Shown one piece after another: positions 1 through 7,054 of a stretch of 48,554 bases of DNA (within the stretch, counting starts at the first letter, position 1; the number at the start of each line of letters is the position of its first letter). The notes under the pieces were generated by a model that ran no database searches, was not told the origin of the DNA, and saw nothing but the letters and a program-made list of their open reading frames with translations. The DNA comes from a bacterium (GTDB taxonomy: Bacteria; Planctomycetota; Planctomycetia; Kolteriales; Kolteriaceae), in NCBI GenBank assembly GCA_019753235.1, contig JAIELF010000045.1:1-48554 (forward strand), in the 5' to 3' direction. The position numbers and the translations under genes were made by a program.

Positions 1-193
1 GAGTCTTCGCCTTGTGCCCGCAATGATCGCAACGCCGATACTCAATTGAATCGAACTCGCCTTCGCTGATCTTCCTTCGGGTGCCTTCTGTTATCATTCG
101 ACCACGTTTGCAATGCTGGCAAAGATCACCCAAAGGAATTGCCCGTATCGTTTTCCTCTTGGGCAAAATTCTTGCTTCACGAGGGTTCGGCAT
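1..193 (-). CDS. Zinc-ribbon protein, 3' end cut by window edge
   Basis: An open frame starts at an ATG at 193 and runs off the left edge, giving at least 64 residues. It is very basic at the N-terminus (PREARILPKRK) and carries CQHC near residue 32 and CDHCGH near residue 57, two CxxC knuckles that fit a four-cysteine zinc ribbon. The motif AAAGGTGG lies just upstream of the ATG and supports this start. Small zinc-ribbon proteins of phages often bind nucleic acid or act in transcription, but nothing here shows which. It is the last gene seen in the minus-strand series, after the primase, with a 350-base gap containing hairpins. The function is not recognised. Confidence 0.6.
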   Translation of the reverse strand, partial: MPNPREARILPKRKTIRAIPLGDLCQHCKRGRMITEGTRRKISEGEFDSIEYRRCDHCGHKAKT

Positions 194-543
194 GATTCCA
201 CCTTTTTTGCATGTGCTTACGAAGAAGAAATAAAACTAACTGAGTCCTGTTTTGCGGCATTTCCCGCCGGTCTCGATCGTAAATTTTCCAGCCAGGAAGG
301 ACCCGTGAACTTTTGGGGGGAATTTTCCGGAGAAATTCCCGCAATTTTCCTGGAAAATCCTGAGCAATTTTCAGTCTATTTTCGGGATAGTTTCTATTCA
401 ATTTCCGCCTGATTTAAGGGTGATTTCAGCCTGGATATCTGATGAATTTTCATGGAATTTACGCCAGTGCTCCCGAATTCTTGATGCGGTCTTGGTGCGA
501 GTGGTCCGCGTTGGTCCGCGGACTAAGCCTATAGTAGCTCTTA
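194..543. other. Gene-free gap downstream of the primase, AT-rich with palindromes
   Basis: No convincing gene is present in this 350-base stretch. It is AT-richer than its surroundings and contains two palindromes. One is at 318-340 (GGGAATTT, 7-base loop, AAATTCCC); the other is at 344-358 (ATTTTCCTGGAAAAT). It also contains one arm of the TGGTCCGCG repeats (502-522). The palindromes could end the primase transcript or serve replication; neither has a clear U-run on the minus strand. Short open frames crossing this region on the plus strand show no coding character. Confidence 0.5.
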
Positions 544-635
544 CTAATTACCATATTCTCTTACCTCTTGATCTTCATTTCTCTTCTCGCGCGCTGTGCG
601 TGCAATAGAAAGTACCGCGGACCAATGCGGACCAA
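502..635. repeat. Inverted pair of TTGGTCCGC double repeats (iteron-like)
   Basis: At 502-522 the unit TGGTCCGCG occurs twice in tandem. The same double unit occurs inverted at 615-635 (CCGCGGACCAATGCGGACCA). The two arms match over 20 bases with one mismatch and are about 92 bases apart. The right arm lies inside the last codons of the primase gene and the left arm lies beyond its stop. A degenerate further copy (TTGGTGCGAG) precedes the left arm. Short direct repeats in two inverted clusters beside a P4-type primase gene recall the ori/crr repeats that P4 alpha protein binds. A role as replication origin is an inference from this position. Confidence 0.55.
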
Positions 636-3258
636 TTAGGAAGGACGCGTTAAGTTTGATACCCTCGTAAGCTCGATATCTATCATCGTCGTCGCGGAGC
701 CGTTTAGTTGTTAGTCCTCCGACAGCCGCCCGGAGATCCTTCCCGAAGTTCTGTTGAGTGCCGGCGTGATCCCTCCCATTTTCCTTGCACCACTCTCTCC
801 ACGCCTCGAAGAGCACGTTGACAGAGACTGTTACCCCCGGCCGCACCTCGCAACACTCACGAACGAACGCCGAGATCGGTGACCCGAGATCTTCGAGTTC
901 GCGAACGGCTTCTTTTCCGCTCTCGGGTTGGATGAAGTGCCCGAGTTGCTGTAGGTACTGCCAGCCCTTGATAGCCCAATTCAGGATGCCAGGGAGTTCG
1001 GCTTTGAGTTTGGACTCCAGGCGAAGATCTTCTTTCCCGATGAAGCTATTCTTCATCTGCAAAACAATGAACCGAGACGTTAAGGCGCCGCTTGAGTCTT
1101 GAAGCCGTGGTAGCTCGTTGGTGCAGAGGACCAGCCTCGTTGGCAAGCGGGTTGTAATAGGCGGCAGATTCTTTCGATCGACCGTGAGATAGTCTTCGCC
1201 GCTGATAGAGAGAAGCCGCTCGATGACGATCGCTTGATTATCCCGGCCAGAAAGGCGAGCGTCAGAAATGATGCCAACGGATTTCCCGAGAAGCTGCCAG
1301 AGCCCGAACGGGCCCGTTAGGCTCGATAGGGTCGGTCCAGCGACATTGGCAGAACCAACCAAGTGCGTCAGGATTCGGCAGATCGTCCCTTTGCCAGACC
1401 GTTTGGGTCCAACAATGAAGAGGATCTTCTGTTGGCTCGTGTCGGCAGTTAAGCAATAGCCGATGTACATCTGCAGGGTGGCAATCGCGTCGGGATCGTC
1501 GCCAAAAGATGATTGCAGAAACTTCTTCCATTCGACCGGATCGGGGGCGTCGGGGTCGAAGTCACAACCAATCAGATTACCGCCGAAAAGTAGGGGTGTC
1601 TGCGGAATACTAACAAGCTGCGAGACGCAAGCGATGCCATCTAGGCTAACGATCCTCGATGGGGTCACCAGAGCCCGCTTGAGATCGAACGGCGGCAGAT
1701 CGTCTCCTAGCCACGCTGGGGGCTCGACAGTTGACGGCAGTATCGTCATGCTCGCGAGCGCGTCGGCAATGTTGGTGGTAAGTGATCGCGTGACCTTCTT
1801 TGTAGTTGGCGGATCAGGGTATTTTTCAGTTGGCTCGAATATCCTGATCTCTTCAAGGTTGCTTCGGTCGAACTCATCCTTGGCAACAGAACTGACGACA
1901 GAGCGGATCTCGTTCGCAGGGATAACGCTGTAGCTCGCGTTCAACCAATGGTGCCACTCGCTTCGATGGAACACCAGGGCCCGGCCTTCTGGATGTGTGA
2001 AACGCGATTCAAGGACGATTCTGGCCAGTCGATGCGGGTCGTCTACATCCTCGTTGGGCTTGGTGATGTCGAGATTGGCGGAAGACTTCCCATCTTGCGG
2101 AACGGTCGCGGAGTTGTCACTCAAAGCTTCCAGTGACTCGCAGAAGGCTTCCAGATCACCGCCCGTGATTTGCATCACCTGATCGGCCTTGCCCGCCGCA
2201 AGCACGTCATCAATACCCTTGCCGGCGTCCTCGGGCCATACCTCAGCCGCAAAAGTGAATTGCTGTTCGATTGGAAGCTTGGCGACACCTTCTTTCAGCC
2301 CACGCACCAAACGAAGAAAAGGCGAACGCACTCTTTTGTTTGTTGGGGTATCCGCATCGAATGCGATCAAGACTTGTTTTGTGCCCCATTCCGGGCAGCG
2401 TTCCAAAAGGGTTTTTACCCCGCGTTGCCAAGCACCAACGCCAGGAATACCAATTGTCCAAATGCCGCTTTTAATTGTCGCGATATCAGCCTTAGGTTCA
2501 CCTTCGGTGATGCGGATAATATCACGAGATCCGTTTGATAGCTCAAACAATGGGAAATGAATATTTGATCCAGCTCCAGGGCCAGTCCTCTTATTGCCCT
2601 GCGCATCGATCCACTCAACCTTAGATGAAGAGATGGATTTGTATTTATCCTTCGTCGCAAGCGGATCACGGACCTTTAAGGCAACAACCTGGCCCACCTC
2701 ATTTCGGCAAGGAATTAGCGTGCCAGAACTACCTTTAATTGACCAGCATGGAACGTCTATGTTTTCCTCTTTAACATAGAATCCCGGCACGTTTGGAAGA
2801 TGACATTCAAGCCCTTCTCTAATCAAGTTTCTGATTACTGCAATTCGTTTTCTGCTGTGCTCACGGTATCGCAGGCGGAGAATATCACCAATTTCCAATC
2901 CCCTTGGTAAATAGAATTCCCGGTCCGCAATATCGCAGGAAGACAAATACCTTGAATAAACACGGTCTAGAATCTCAGGCTTCGCCCGTTCACCGCTGTA
3001 TTGCCGGTGATGATAAATCGGCGACTGCAATTCAAGCTTCGGTTTCTGAGTGCCCTTCCTGGCCCACAGGGCGAACGCGTCGCCGTTCTTGTCTTGCTTG
3101 TGGGTGGAGAACTCGAAGCTTGGATCGGTCGCCGGATCTGCGTTGCGTCGGCAGCAAACTCGGTCTCCATCTTCGGAGACAGAACAGTATTTGTCATGGC
3201 CGCAGATTGGGCAGGTCGCGACTTCGGCCCAACGTGATGGGGAGATAGTTGCCGTCAT
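544..3258 (-). CDS. Phage/satellite primase-helicase (TOPRIM plus D5-like SF3 helicase)
   Basis: This 904-aa protein should prime and unwind DNA for replication of the element. The N-terminus has a CPIC zinc-binding motif (residues 16-19) with further cysteines near 35. A TOPRIM-like segment follows, with TEGEP at 251-255 and AFDAD at 299-303, then GKGIDD near 347. The C-terminal half is an SF3 helicase: Walker A GPKRSGKGT at 617-625, Walker B GIISDAR near 662, and the sensor segment VLCTNELP near 710. A D5-like C-terminal region with a winged-helix flavour ends the protein. The ATG overlaps the stop of the upstream 101-aa gene (ATGA), so the two are translationally coupled. The gene ends TAG followed at once by in-frame TAA. 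The last 35 residues overlap the iteron-like repeat and may be poorly conserved. Confidence 0.92.
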   Translation of the reverse strand: MTATISPSRWAEVATCPICGHDKYCSVSEDGDRVCCRRNADPATDPSFEFSTHKQDKNGDAFALWARKGTQKPKLELQSPIYHHRQYSGERAKPEILDRVYSRYLSSCDIADREFYLPRGLEIGDILRLRYREHSRKRIAVIRNLIREGLECHLPNVPGFYVKEENIDVPCWSIKGSSGTLIPCRNEVGQVVALKVRDPLATKDKYKSISSSKVEWIDAQGNKRTGPGAGSNIHFPLFELSNGSRDIIRITEGEPKADIATIKSGIWTIGIPGVGAWQRGVKTLLERCPEWGTKQVLIAFDADTPTNKRVRSPFLRLVRGLKEGVAKLPIEQQFTFAAEVWPEDAGKGIDDVLAAGKADQVMQITGGDLEAFCESLEALSDNSATVPQDGKSSANLDITKPNEDVDDPHRLARIVLESRFTHPEGRALVFHRSEWHHWLNASYSVIPANEIRSVVSSVAKDEFDRSNLEEIRIFEPTEKYPDPPTTKKVTRSLTTNIADALASMTILPSTVEPPAWLGDDLPPFDLKRALVTPSRIVSLDGIACVSQLVSIPQTPLLFGGNLIGCDFDPDAPDPVEWKKFLQSSFGDDPDAIATLQMYIGYCLTADTSQQKILFIVGPKRSGKGTICRILTHLVGSANVAGPTLSSLTGPFGLWQLLGKSVGIISDARLSGRDNQAIVIERLLSISGEDYLTVDRKNLPPITTRLPTRLVLCTNELPRLQDSSGALTSRFIVLQMKNSFIGKEDLRLESKLKAELPGILNWAIKGWQYLQQLGHFIQPESGKEAVRELEDLGSPISAFVRECCEVRPGVTVSVNVLFEAWREWCKENGRDHAGTQQNFGKDLRAAVGGLTTKRLRDDDDRYRAYEGIKLNASFLIGPHWSAVLSIARTAREKRNEDQEVREYGN

Positions 3259-3560
3259 TCCGTCACCTCGATTTCTCGGAGTTGCTCGAAGAGTTTGGGG
3301 AGGATGGTTTCGTAGAGCCGATCGAGTTCACTTGTGGAAACGAAGTAGTGAGAATGCACCACTAGGCATTTCCGCAAATGCGCGGGGTTGTCGAGTTTGG
3401 ATAGAATCGAGAACGTTGGTTCGTGGCTTGCTGGGGGCAGGAGTTCAATTATCTCCTCATTGTCCCTTGAATGACGCTGATGAACAAGCCTTGCTTGCCA
3501 GCCTTCGACCTCGACATAGTTCGAATTGATGCAGACAAAACGATCTGAAATGCGTATCAT
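3255..3560 (-). CDS. Hypothetical protein, 101 aa, coupled to primase
   Basis: I do not recognise this acidic 101-residue protein. It begins MIRISDRFVCINSNYVEV, suggesting an N-terminal beta-hairpin pair, and ends in an amphipathic helix (LYETILPKLFEQLREIEV). There is no signal peptide or membrane segment. GGAG lies 10 bases before the ATG. Its stop overlaps the primase ATG by the ATGA arrangement, so expression in step with the primase is likely. A replication accessory role is a guess from position only. Confidence 0.75.
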   Translation of the reverse strand: MIRISDRFVCINSNYVEVEGWQARLVHQRHSRDNEEIIELLPPASHEPTFSILSKLDNPAHLRKCLVVHSHYFVSTSELDRLYETILPKLFEQLREIEVTE

Positions 3561-3579
3561 TTGTTGGTTCTCCGAATTT

Positions 3580-3620
3580 GCGAAACGCTCTCACCTTGCC
3601 GGGTCGGAGAGCGTTTTCGC
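3580..3620 (-). terminator. Intercistronic hairpin after the AlpA-like gene
   Basis: GCGAAACGCTCTC at 3580-3592 pairs with GAGAGCGTTTTCGC at 3607-3620, a 13-bp stem with one bulge and a 14-base loop. It begins three bases after the stop of the AlpA-like gene in transcription direction. There is no U-run after it on the minus strand, so it may attenuate or stabilise the transcript rather than terminate it fully. Confidence 0.5.
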
Positions 3621-3622
3621 AT

Positions 3623-3850
3623 TTATGCCTCGATCTCTAATTCATCTTCAATGGGCCGGGTCGGCCGTTGTTTTGTTTTCATCCACGCAATCACGTCTTC
3701 GCCAAAGAAATAATCCCTATTCGAAATAGAATGAGCTTTGAGTCGCCCATTTCTGATTTCGCGTGATAGCGTCGAAGGTTTCACCGCAAGTGTTTTGCAC
3801 AGCCCTGCGCGATCGAAGACGGTGCGAGGGTCAAGGATGGCTTGGATCAT
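3623..3850 (-). CDS. AlpA/excisionase-like helix-turn-helix protein
   Basis: This 75-residue protein has a MerR/excisionase-type winged helix: FDRAGLCKTLAVKPSTLSRE forms the helix-turn-helix and RNGRLKAHSISNRDYFFGED the wing, followed by VIAWMK. Proteins of this type act as transcription activators (AlpA of P4-like elements) or recombination directionality factors. The ATG has a near-perfect GGAGGTG site, which itself lies in the tail of the upstream broken gene; start and upstream stop overlap as ATGA. In P4-like satellites an AlpA homologue controls integrase expression, so it may control excision of this element. Assignment to the fold is good; the exact role is inferred. Confidence 0.8.
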   Translation of the reverse strand: MIQAILDPRTVFDRAGLCKTLAVKPSTLSREIRNGRLKAHSISNRDYFFGEDVIAWMKTKQRPTRPIEDELEIEA

Positions 3851-4113
3851 TCTTCGGCACCTCCAATAGATGGTTGGGAGAGAATTTGCTGGATGACTTG
3901 TTTGGCTTCATCGCTCTTGGCCGCGCCGATCTCGACAAGCTAATTCGAGTAAGCCCGTCCGGCGTCTTCGGTGATGGCAGCAATGTCAAGCTGGGCATTG
4001 ATGGCGACTTCCTCCCACCACTCGGGATGACAATAGAGCCATACAATTGGCAGTGATTTCGCGACGGCACCGTAAAAGAGCCCCGCGAGTTTTTGGGGGT
4101 CGATGTCCTTCAT
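3847..4113 (-). pseudogene. Small element gene interrupted by an in-frame TAG
   Basis: The frame starts at ATG 4113 with AAGGA upstream and runs 57 codons to a TAG at 3940-3942. It then stays open for 30 more codons until a TGA that overlaps the ATG of the AlpA-like gene (ATGA). The segment after the amber (VEIGAAKSDEAKQVIQQ) looks like real coding sequence and ends in the coupled position expected of an intact gene. No ATG restarts the second part. The protein would be 88 residues, with LPIVWLYCHPEWWEE in its centre; I do not recognise it. It could be a recent nonsense mutation, a sequence error, or a read-through codon. Confidence 0.7.
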
Positions 4114-4194
4114 TTGGGGATTCCTTTTCTGCGCGTAGAGGTAGCGTTCGCTCGAATCGAGCGTTTTGAAAAGCCGTTATTGTTTGAAGGAAGA
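4114..4194 (-). other. Leader of the small broken gene
   Basis: This gap contains a short perfect palindrome at 4149-4163 (CGCTCGAATCGAGCG) and the AAGGA ribosome site of the downstream gene near 4125. No gene is present. Confidence 0.35.
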
Positions 4195-4262
4195 GGGGGC
4201 ACCCGTTGCTTGGTAACAGGTGCCCCCGTGCTCACCCTGCTGGAGTTCGGGACAGGGTGAGC
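4195..4262 (-). terminator. Tandem hairpins directly after the capsid gene
   Basis: Two strong hairpins follow the TAA of the capsid gene by 6 bases. The first on the minus strand pairs 4230-4239 with 4253-4262 (GCTCACCCTG, 10 bp). The second pairs 4195-4203 with 4219-4227 (GGGGGCACC, 9 bp). There is no long U-run. They probably end or protect the capsid mRNA, which would raise capsid expression over the replication genes downstream. Confidence 0.6.
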
Positions 4263-4268
4263 ATGTAA

Positions 4269-6152
4269 TTAGGCGCCGTTGGCTTTGACCATAGCCTTCG
4301 GATCGCCAATTGAGACGCCGTAATCGAAGTAGACTCTCCACTGCAAAGCCAAGACGCTCGGGTCATTGTCGAGCCCGAAGAACTCGACGGTCGGCGTCCG
4401 CCTGCTACGAAGGAACCACACGTAGAGCGGCGCGGCAGTCTGTGCTGCGACCAGATACCAAGCCGTCGTGCTGTTGCCGGCAAACGCCGTGCTCGACAAT
4501 CGTGGCTCGACAACCACCTTTTCAACAACCCCCATCGCTGGGTTCATTGCTGGGGTGAGCTTGCCGGTCGCGGGGTTGGCCTCGACGGTTGCCGATCGGA
4601 TCAACGCCATTGCCGAGAACTCGAGTTCCGGCGGCACCAACAGCACGCGCGGACGGATGTTGAGGGTATGACTGTTGGCGTCCGTCTGCTTTCGCATCCG
4701 CTGAATGGCGACCGCCAGCGAATCGATATCGAGAGCCGATGTCGAGCCCGTGACAAGGTTGCCGTTACCGCTGGAGAAATGCGAGCCTGCCGACAGGATG
4801 GCACCGAAGACGTCATCACTCACGCCAGCCGCCGCCGACGCGCCCATTGCCTCGGCCAGTTGGTCGAAGACGCCCAGGTCATCGTTGATAACATCCCGAC
4901 GAGACAGCCGCAGTAACAATGCCGACGTATCGAGTCGGCCGACGATGTTGCTCTCAGCCAGACTACCGGACTTGATCTCACCACCCGGTGGAAGCTTGAT
5001 CGTTTTTGGGAACGTCGATGGCCTCAAAAGATTCTGCGTTTTGAAATCGTTCGCAGACGCGACCTTCGCGATCTCCTGCCAGTTTTCAGACTCAAGCCGG
5101 TATCTGTCTCCGAGGATTTTGTTGGCGGCATCACCAAGCGCGACCGGCATCGAGAGCCCCGAAAGCCCGTTGTTTGAAGCGCGAATCGTTTGATTGATGT
5201 CGGCCGGCGGAGTCTGGCCCACCATCTTGAAAGGCGCCTCGAACAAATCCCCCAACGATCGGGCCCGCAGGTCATGGGCCTGCTGGGTGGCTCGTTCGCC
5301 ATAGGCTCGGGTAGCCAGATCCCCTCGCCCTGCGTGTAGCAGGATCGCCGCCGCAAGAACCTGGTTGTTAACCCCCTCCGATCGACGTTCCGTGATCGCA
5401 GGCAGAGCCGGGCGTGATGCTCGCATCACAGCAAGCCGGGTCTGATCGACCGACCAGCCAGCTTCGATGGCTTCGGCCTGAATCTTGGGATGTTCTCCGC
5501 GGCACGCGCGGACCACTCCCACGATTCTCGCCGATTCCTGAATCGGATCGACGACCGCCGTCGATTCCTCGGGGGCATCGATGCCCGGATTTTGCTCGTC
5601 CACGTTGAGCCCTTTCATTTTTGCCGCGATGGCGACGGATGAACTCTCATCCGCTCCCATCGCGACGAAACTTACTTCTTTGAGGATGCCACCCAGCACC
5701 ACGTTTGCGGGGCCGGTGGTTTGCTGGCCGTTGACGGTGATGGTTTGCCCGTCCTTTAGGGGGGCAGTCCGAGTAGGCTTGACCCCTACGGATGCCTGCC
5801 AAGGGAAACCATTACGAGATGCCGAGACGATCTCATTGGCGACGGCATTGCCGGCAGAGATGACACCACGCACGATAAGGCGATTGCCGATGACGGCGAT
5901 CTCGTCCGAGTGCCCAACGACTTGGCGGGGATCGTGATCCCGCAAGATGGGTTTGCTGCGAGCGCCGATCTCAAGGCCGGATAGATCGATGACTACGGGA
6001 TCGATGTAACCCGCCACAACAAGCGGACCGCCGTTGTAGGCGACCATGCTGAACCGGGGGATCTTCTGGCCAGCCCCATCCGCTTGTAGCTCGGCGGCGC
6101 CGGTGAGAGTGATATGGCCAGCCTTGGCCGTGATTGCATCCGTTCGAGGCAA
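4269..6152 (-). CDS. Fused HK97-type prohead protease and major capsid protein
   Basis: The protein is 627 residues from a TTG start that has AAAGGAA nine bases upstream. Residues 1-180 are an S78-like prohead protease: RDHDP holds the likely catalytic His73, WQASVGVKP the likely nucleophile Ser121, and LKEVSFVAMGAD (158-169) is the conserved strand after it. A 100-residue linker with acidic and Gln-rich stretches follows. The C-terminal part (about 290-627) is an HK97-fold capsid subunit, with the segment around FPKTIKLPPGGEI, then VFDQLAEAMG, the P-domain-like RPRVLLVPPELE, and the end LALQWRVYFDYGVSIGDPKAM. Self-cleavage would release the capsid subunit. Fusions of this kind are known in some phages. 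It lies 3 bases downstream of the 185-aa gene in the same frame, separated only by TAG. Confidence 0.88.
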   Translation of the reverse strand: MPRTDAITAKAGHITLTGAAELQADGAGQKIPRFSMVAYNGGPLVVAGYIDPVVIDLSGLEIGARSKPILRDHDPRQVVGHSDEIAVIGNRLIVRGVISAGNAVANEIVSASRNGFPWQASVGVKPTRTAPLKDGQTITVNGQQTTGPANVVLGGILKEVSFVAMGADESSSVAIAAKMKGLNVDEQNPGIDAPEESTAVVDPIQESARIVGVVRACRGEHPKIQAEAIEAGWSVDQTRLAVMRASRPALPAITERRSEGVNNQVLAAAILLHAGRGDLATRAYGERATQQAHDLRARSLGDLFEAPFKMVGQTPPADINQTIRASNNGLSGLSMPVALGDAANKILGDRYRLESENWQEIAKVASANDFKTQNLLRPSTFPKTIKLPPGGEIKSGSLAESNIVGRLDTSALLLRLSRRDVINDDLGVFDQLAEAMGASAAAGVSDDVFGAILSAGSHFSSGNGNLVTGSTSALDIDSLAVAIQRMRKQTDANSHTLNIRPRVLLVPPELEFSAMALIRSATVEANPATGKLTPAMNPAMGVVEKVVVEPRLSSTAFAGNSTTAWYLVAAQTAAPLYVWFLRSRRTPTVEFFGLDNDPSVLALQWRVYFDYGVSIGDPKAMVKANGA

Positions 6153-6155
6153 GGG

Positions 6156-6713
6156 CTATTCCTTTCGCTTGGATTTCTTTGTGAGTTGTTTGGCAGCAAG
6201 TTCGCGAGCCGCGATCTCATCTTTAGTCAGTGGTCGGCATTTGACGGTTGCCGGAACCCCCGCGCCAGGTAAGCCGGGAATGATGGTGATGACAACGTCA
6301 TCGCTTCCTGGATTTGGTGCCACCCGGCGCGTCTCTCGGATGCGGTCAGCAAGTCGATAACCATCGAGCATTGCTGCGGTACCAGATGGAGTAAATCGCC
6401 CTACTGCCTCCATTCCGTCAGCAAGCTCATCGATCATTTCACGCGACCAGAGGAAATCTTTCCCGCCGTCGGGGCGTAGTACCGCGTCAATCCTCTTCCA
6501 ATCTGCTGGTATGTCTCGCTTAATTGCAGCAAAGTGAGAAATTAGAAAGCTCCCGCTCGCATCGTACCCTCGTGACCGTAGTTGCGAGATTGCAACCGGG
6601 CTCTTCACGCGAATGCTGGGTGATTCATAGGAGGGAAAAAGCTCATCGAATTCCTCACCGCTAAGCCCGTAGCGAGAGAGAGATGGGGATTCGGCATCGA
6701 AGAAAAGATTCAT
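6156..6713 (-). CDS. Hypothetical element protein, 185 aa
   Basis: I do not recognise this protein. It is soluble-looking, acidic at the N-terminus (FDAESPSLSRYGLSGEEFDE) and strongly basic at the C-terminus (AAKQLTKKSKRKE). GGAGGCGAA before the ATG supports the start. It is the first gene after the promoter and sits immediately before the protease-capsid gene, the place where head-assembly genes such as connector or scaffold-like proteins are found in phages. No terminase or portal motif is visible. Its TAG stop is in frame with the TTG of the next gene two codons later, so any read-through would make a fusion with the protease. Confidence 0.75.
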   Translation of the reverse strand: MNLFFDAESPSLSRYGLSGEEFDELFPSYESPSIRVKSPVAISQLRSRGYDASGSFLISHFAAIKRDIPADWKRIDAVLRPDGGKDFLWSREMIDELADGMEAVGRFTPSGTAAMLDGYRLADRIRETRRVAPNPGSDDVVITIIPGLPGAGVPATVKCRPLTKDEIAARELAAKQLTKKSKRKE

Positions 6714-6740
6714 TTCGCCTCCAAGTAGTCCAACAAATCC

Positions 6741-6768
6741 ATCTTAAACATGATACTCTCGAAGTCAA
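6741..6768 (-). promoter_or_regulatory. Sigma-70-like promoter of the element operon
   Basis: On the minus strand TTGACT (6763-6768) is followed after 16 bases by TAAGAT (6741-6746). This places transcription start about 20 bases before the ATG of the 185-aa gene at 6713. No other gene-start context lies nearby, so it would drive the capsid series. Confidence 0.5.
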
Positions 6769-6855
6769 CAGGAAATGGTTATTTCGCAAGAATCTTTTGA
6801 TCGCTGTCTGATCGCTACCCTTCGTGTTGACTGCCTCATATCACCGCTTTCAACA

Positions 6856-6873
6856 GTGACATGCCTATGTCAC
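6856..6873. promoter_or_regulatory. Operator-like palindrome GTGACAT-N4-ATGTCAC
   Basis: A perfect 7-bp inverted repeat with a 4-base spacer lies about 90 bases upstream of the putative promoter. Its shape fits a dimeric repressor or activator site. The AlpA-like protein or a regulator beyond the left edge could bind it; the binder is unknown. Confidence 0.5.
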
Positions 6874-6895
6874 CACTACACACAGCATCGGCCCG

Positions 6896-6941
6896 ACGTA
6901 ACAGCCGATCACAGCCCAACTGTTACGTGAACTGTTACGTT
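6896..6941. repeat. CTGTTACGT repeats: two direct, one inverted
   Basis: AACTGTTACGT occurs twice in tandem at 6918 and 6930 with a 12-base period. The inverted copy ACGTAACAG is at 6896-6904. Sites like these near an attachment site resemble integrase arm-type or excisionase binding sites, which is an inference. Confidence 0.55.
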
Positions 6942-6949
6942 GAAGTCGC

Positions 6950-7038
6950 TTTCGGGGTGGTTTCGGGATGGGTTCGGGAAAAGTGAGAGTTGAAATTCCT
7001 AGGGAAAACGCATGGTTTCGAGATGGGTTAGAGATGGA
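6950..7038. repeat. 11-bp repeats TTTCGGGATGG in two clusters
   Basis: The unit TTTCGGGATGG appears at 6961-6971, as TTTCGGGGTGG at 6950-6960 and as a degenerate copy at 6972-6982. After a 34-base gap it reappears as TTTCGAGATGG at 7017-7027 and GTTAGAGATGG at 7028-7038. The second cluster ends 17 bases from the tRNA half gene. The spacing and location fit recombinase arm sites or iterons. Confidence 0.55.
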
Positions 7039-7054
7039 AGTAGACGAGGACTAA

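Noticed and set aside
113..412. 99-residue plus-strand frame near the left edge
   Set aside because: It overlaps the zinc-ribbon gene antisense and then crosses AT-rich palindromes; there is no ribosome site or domain.
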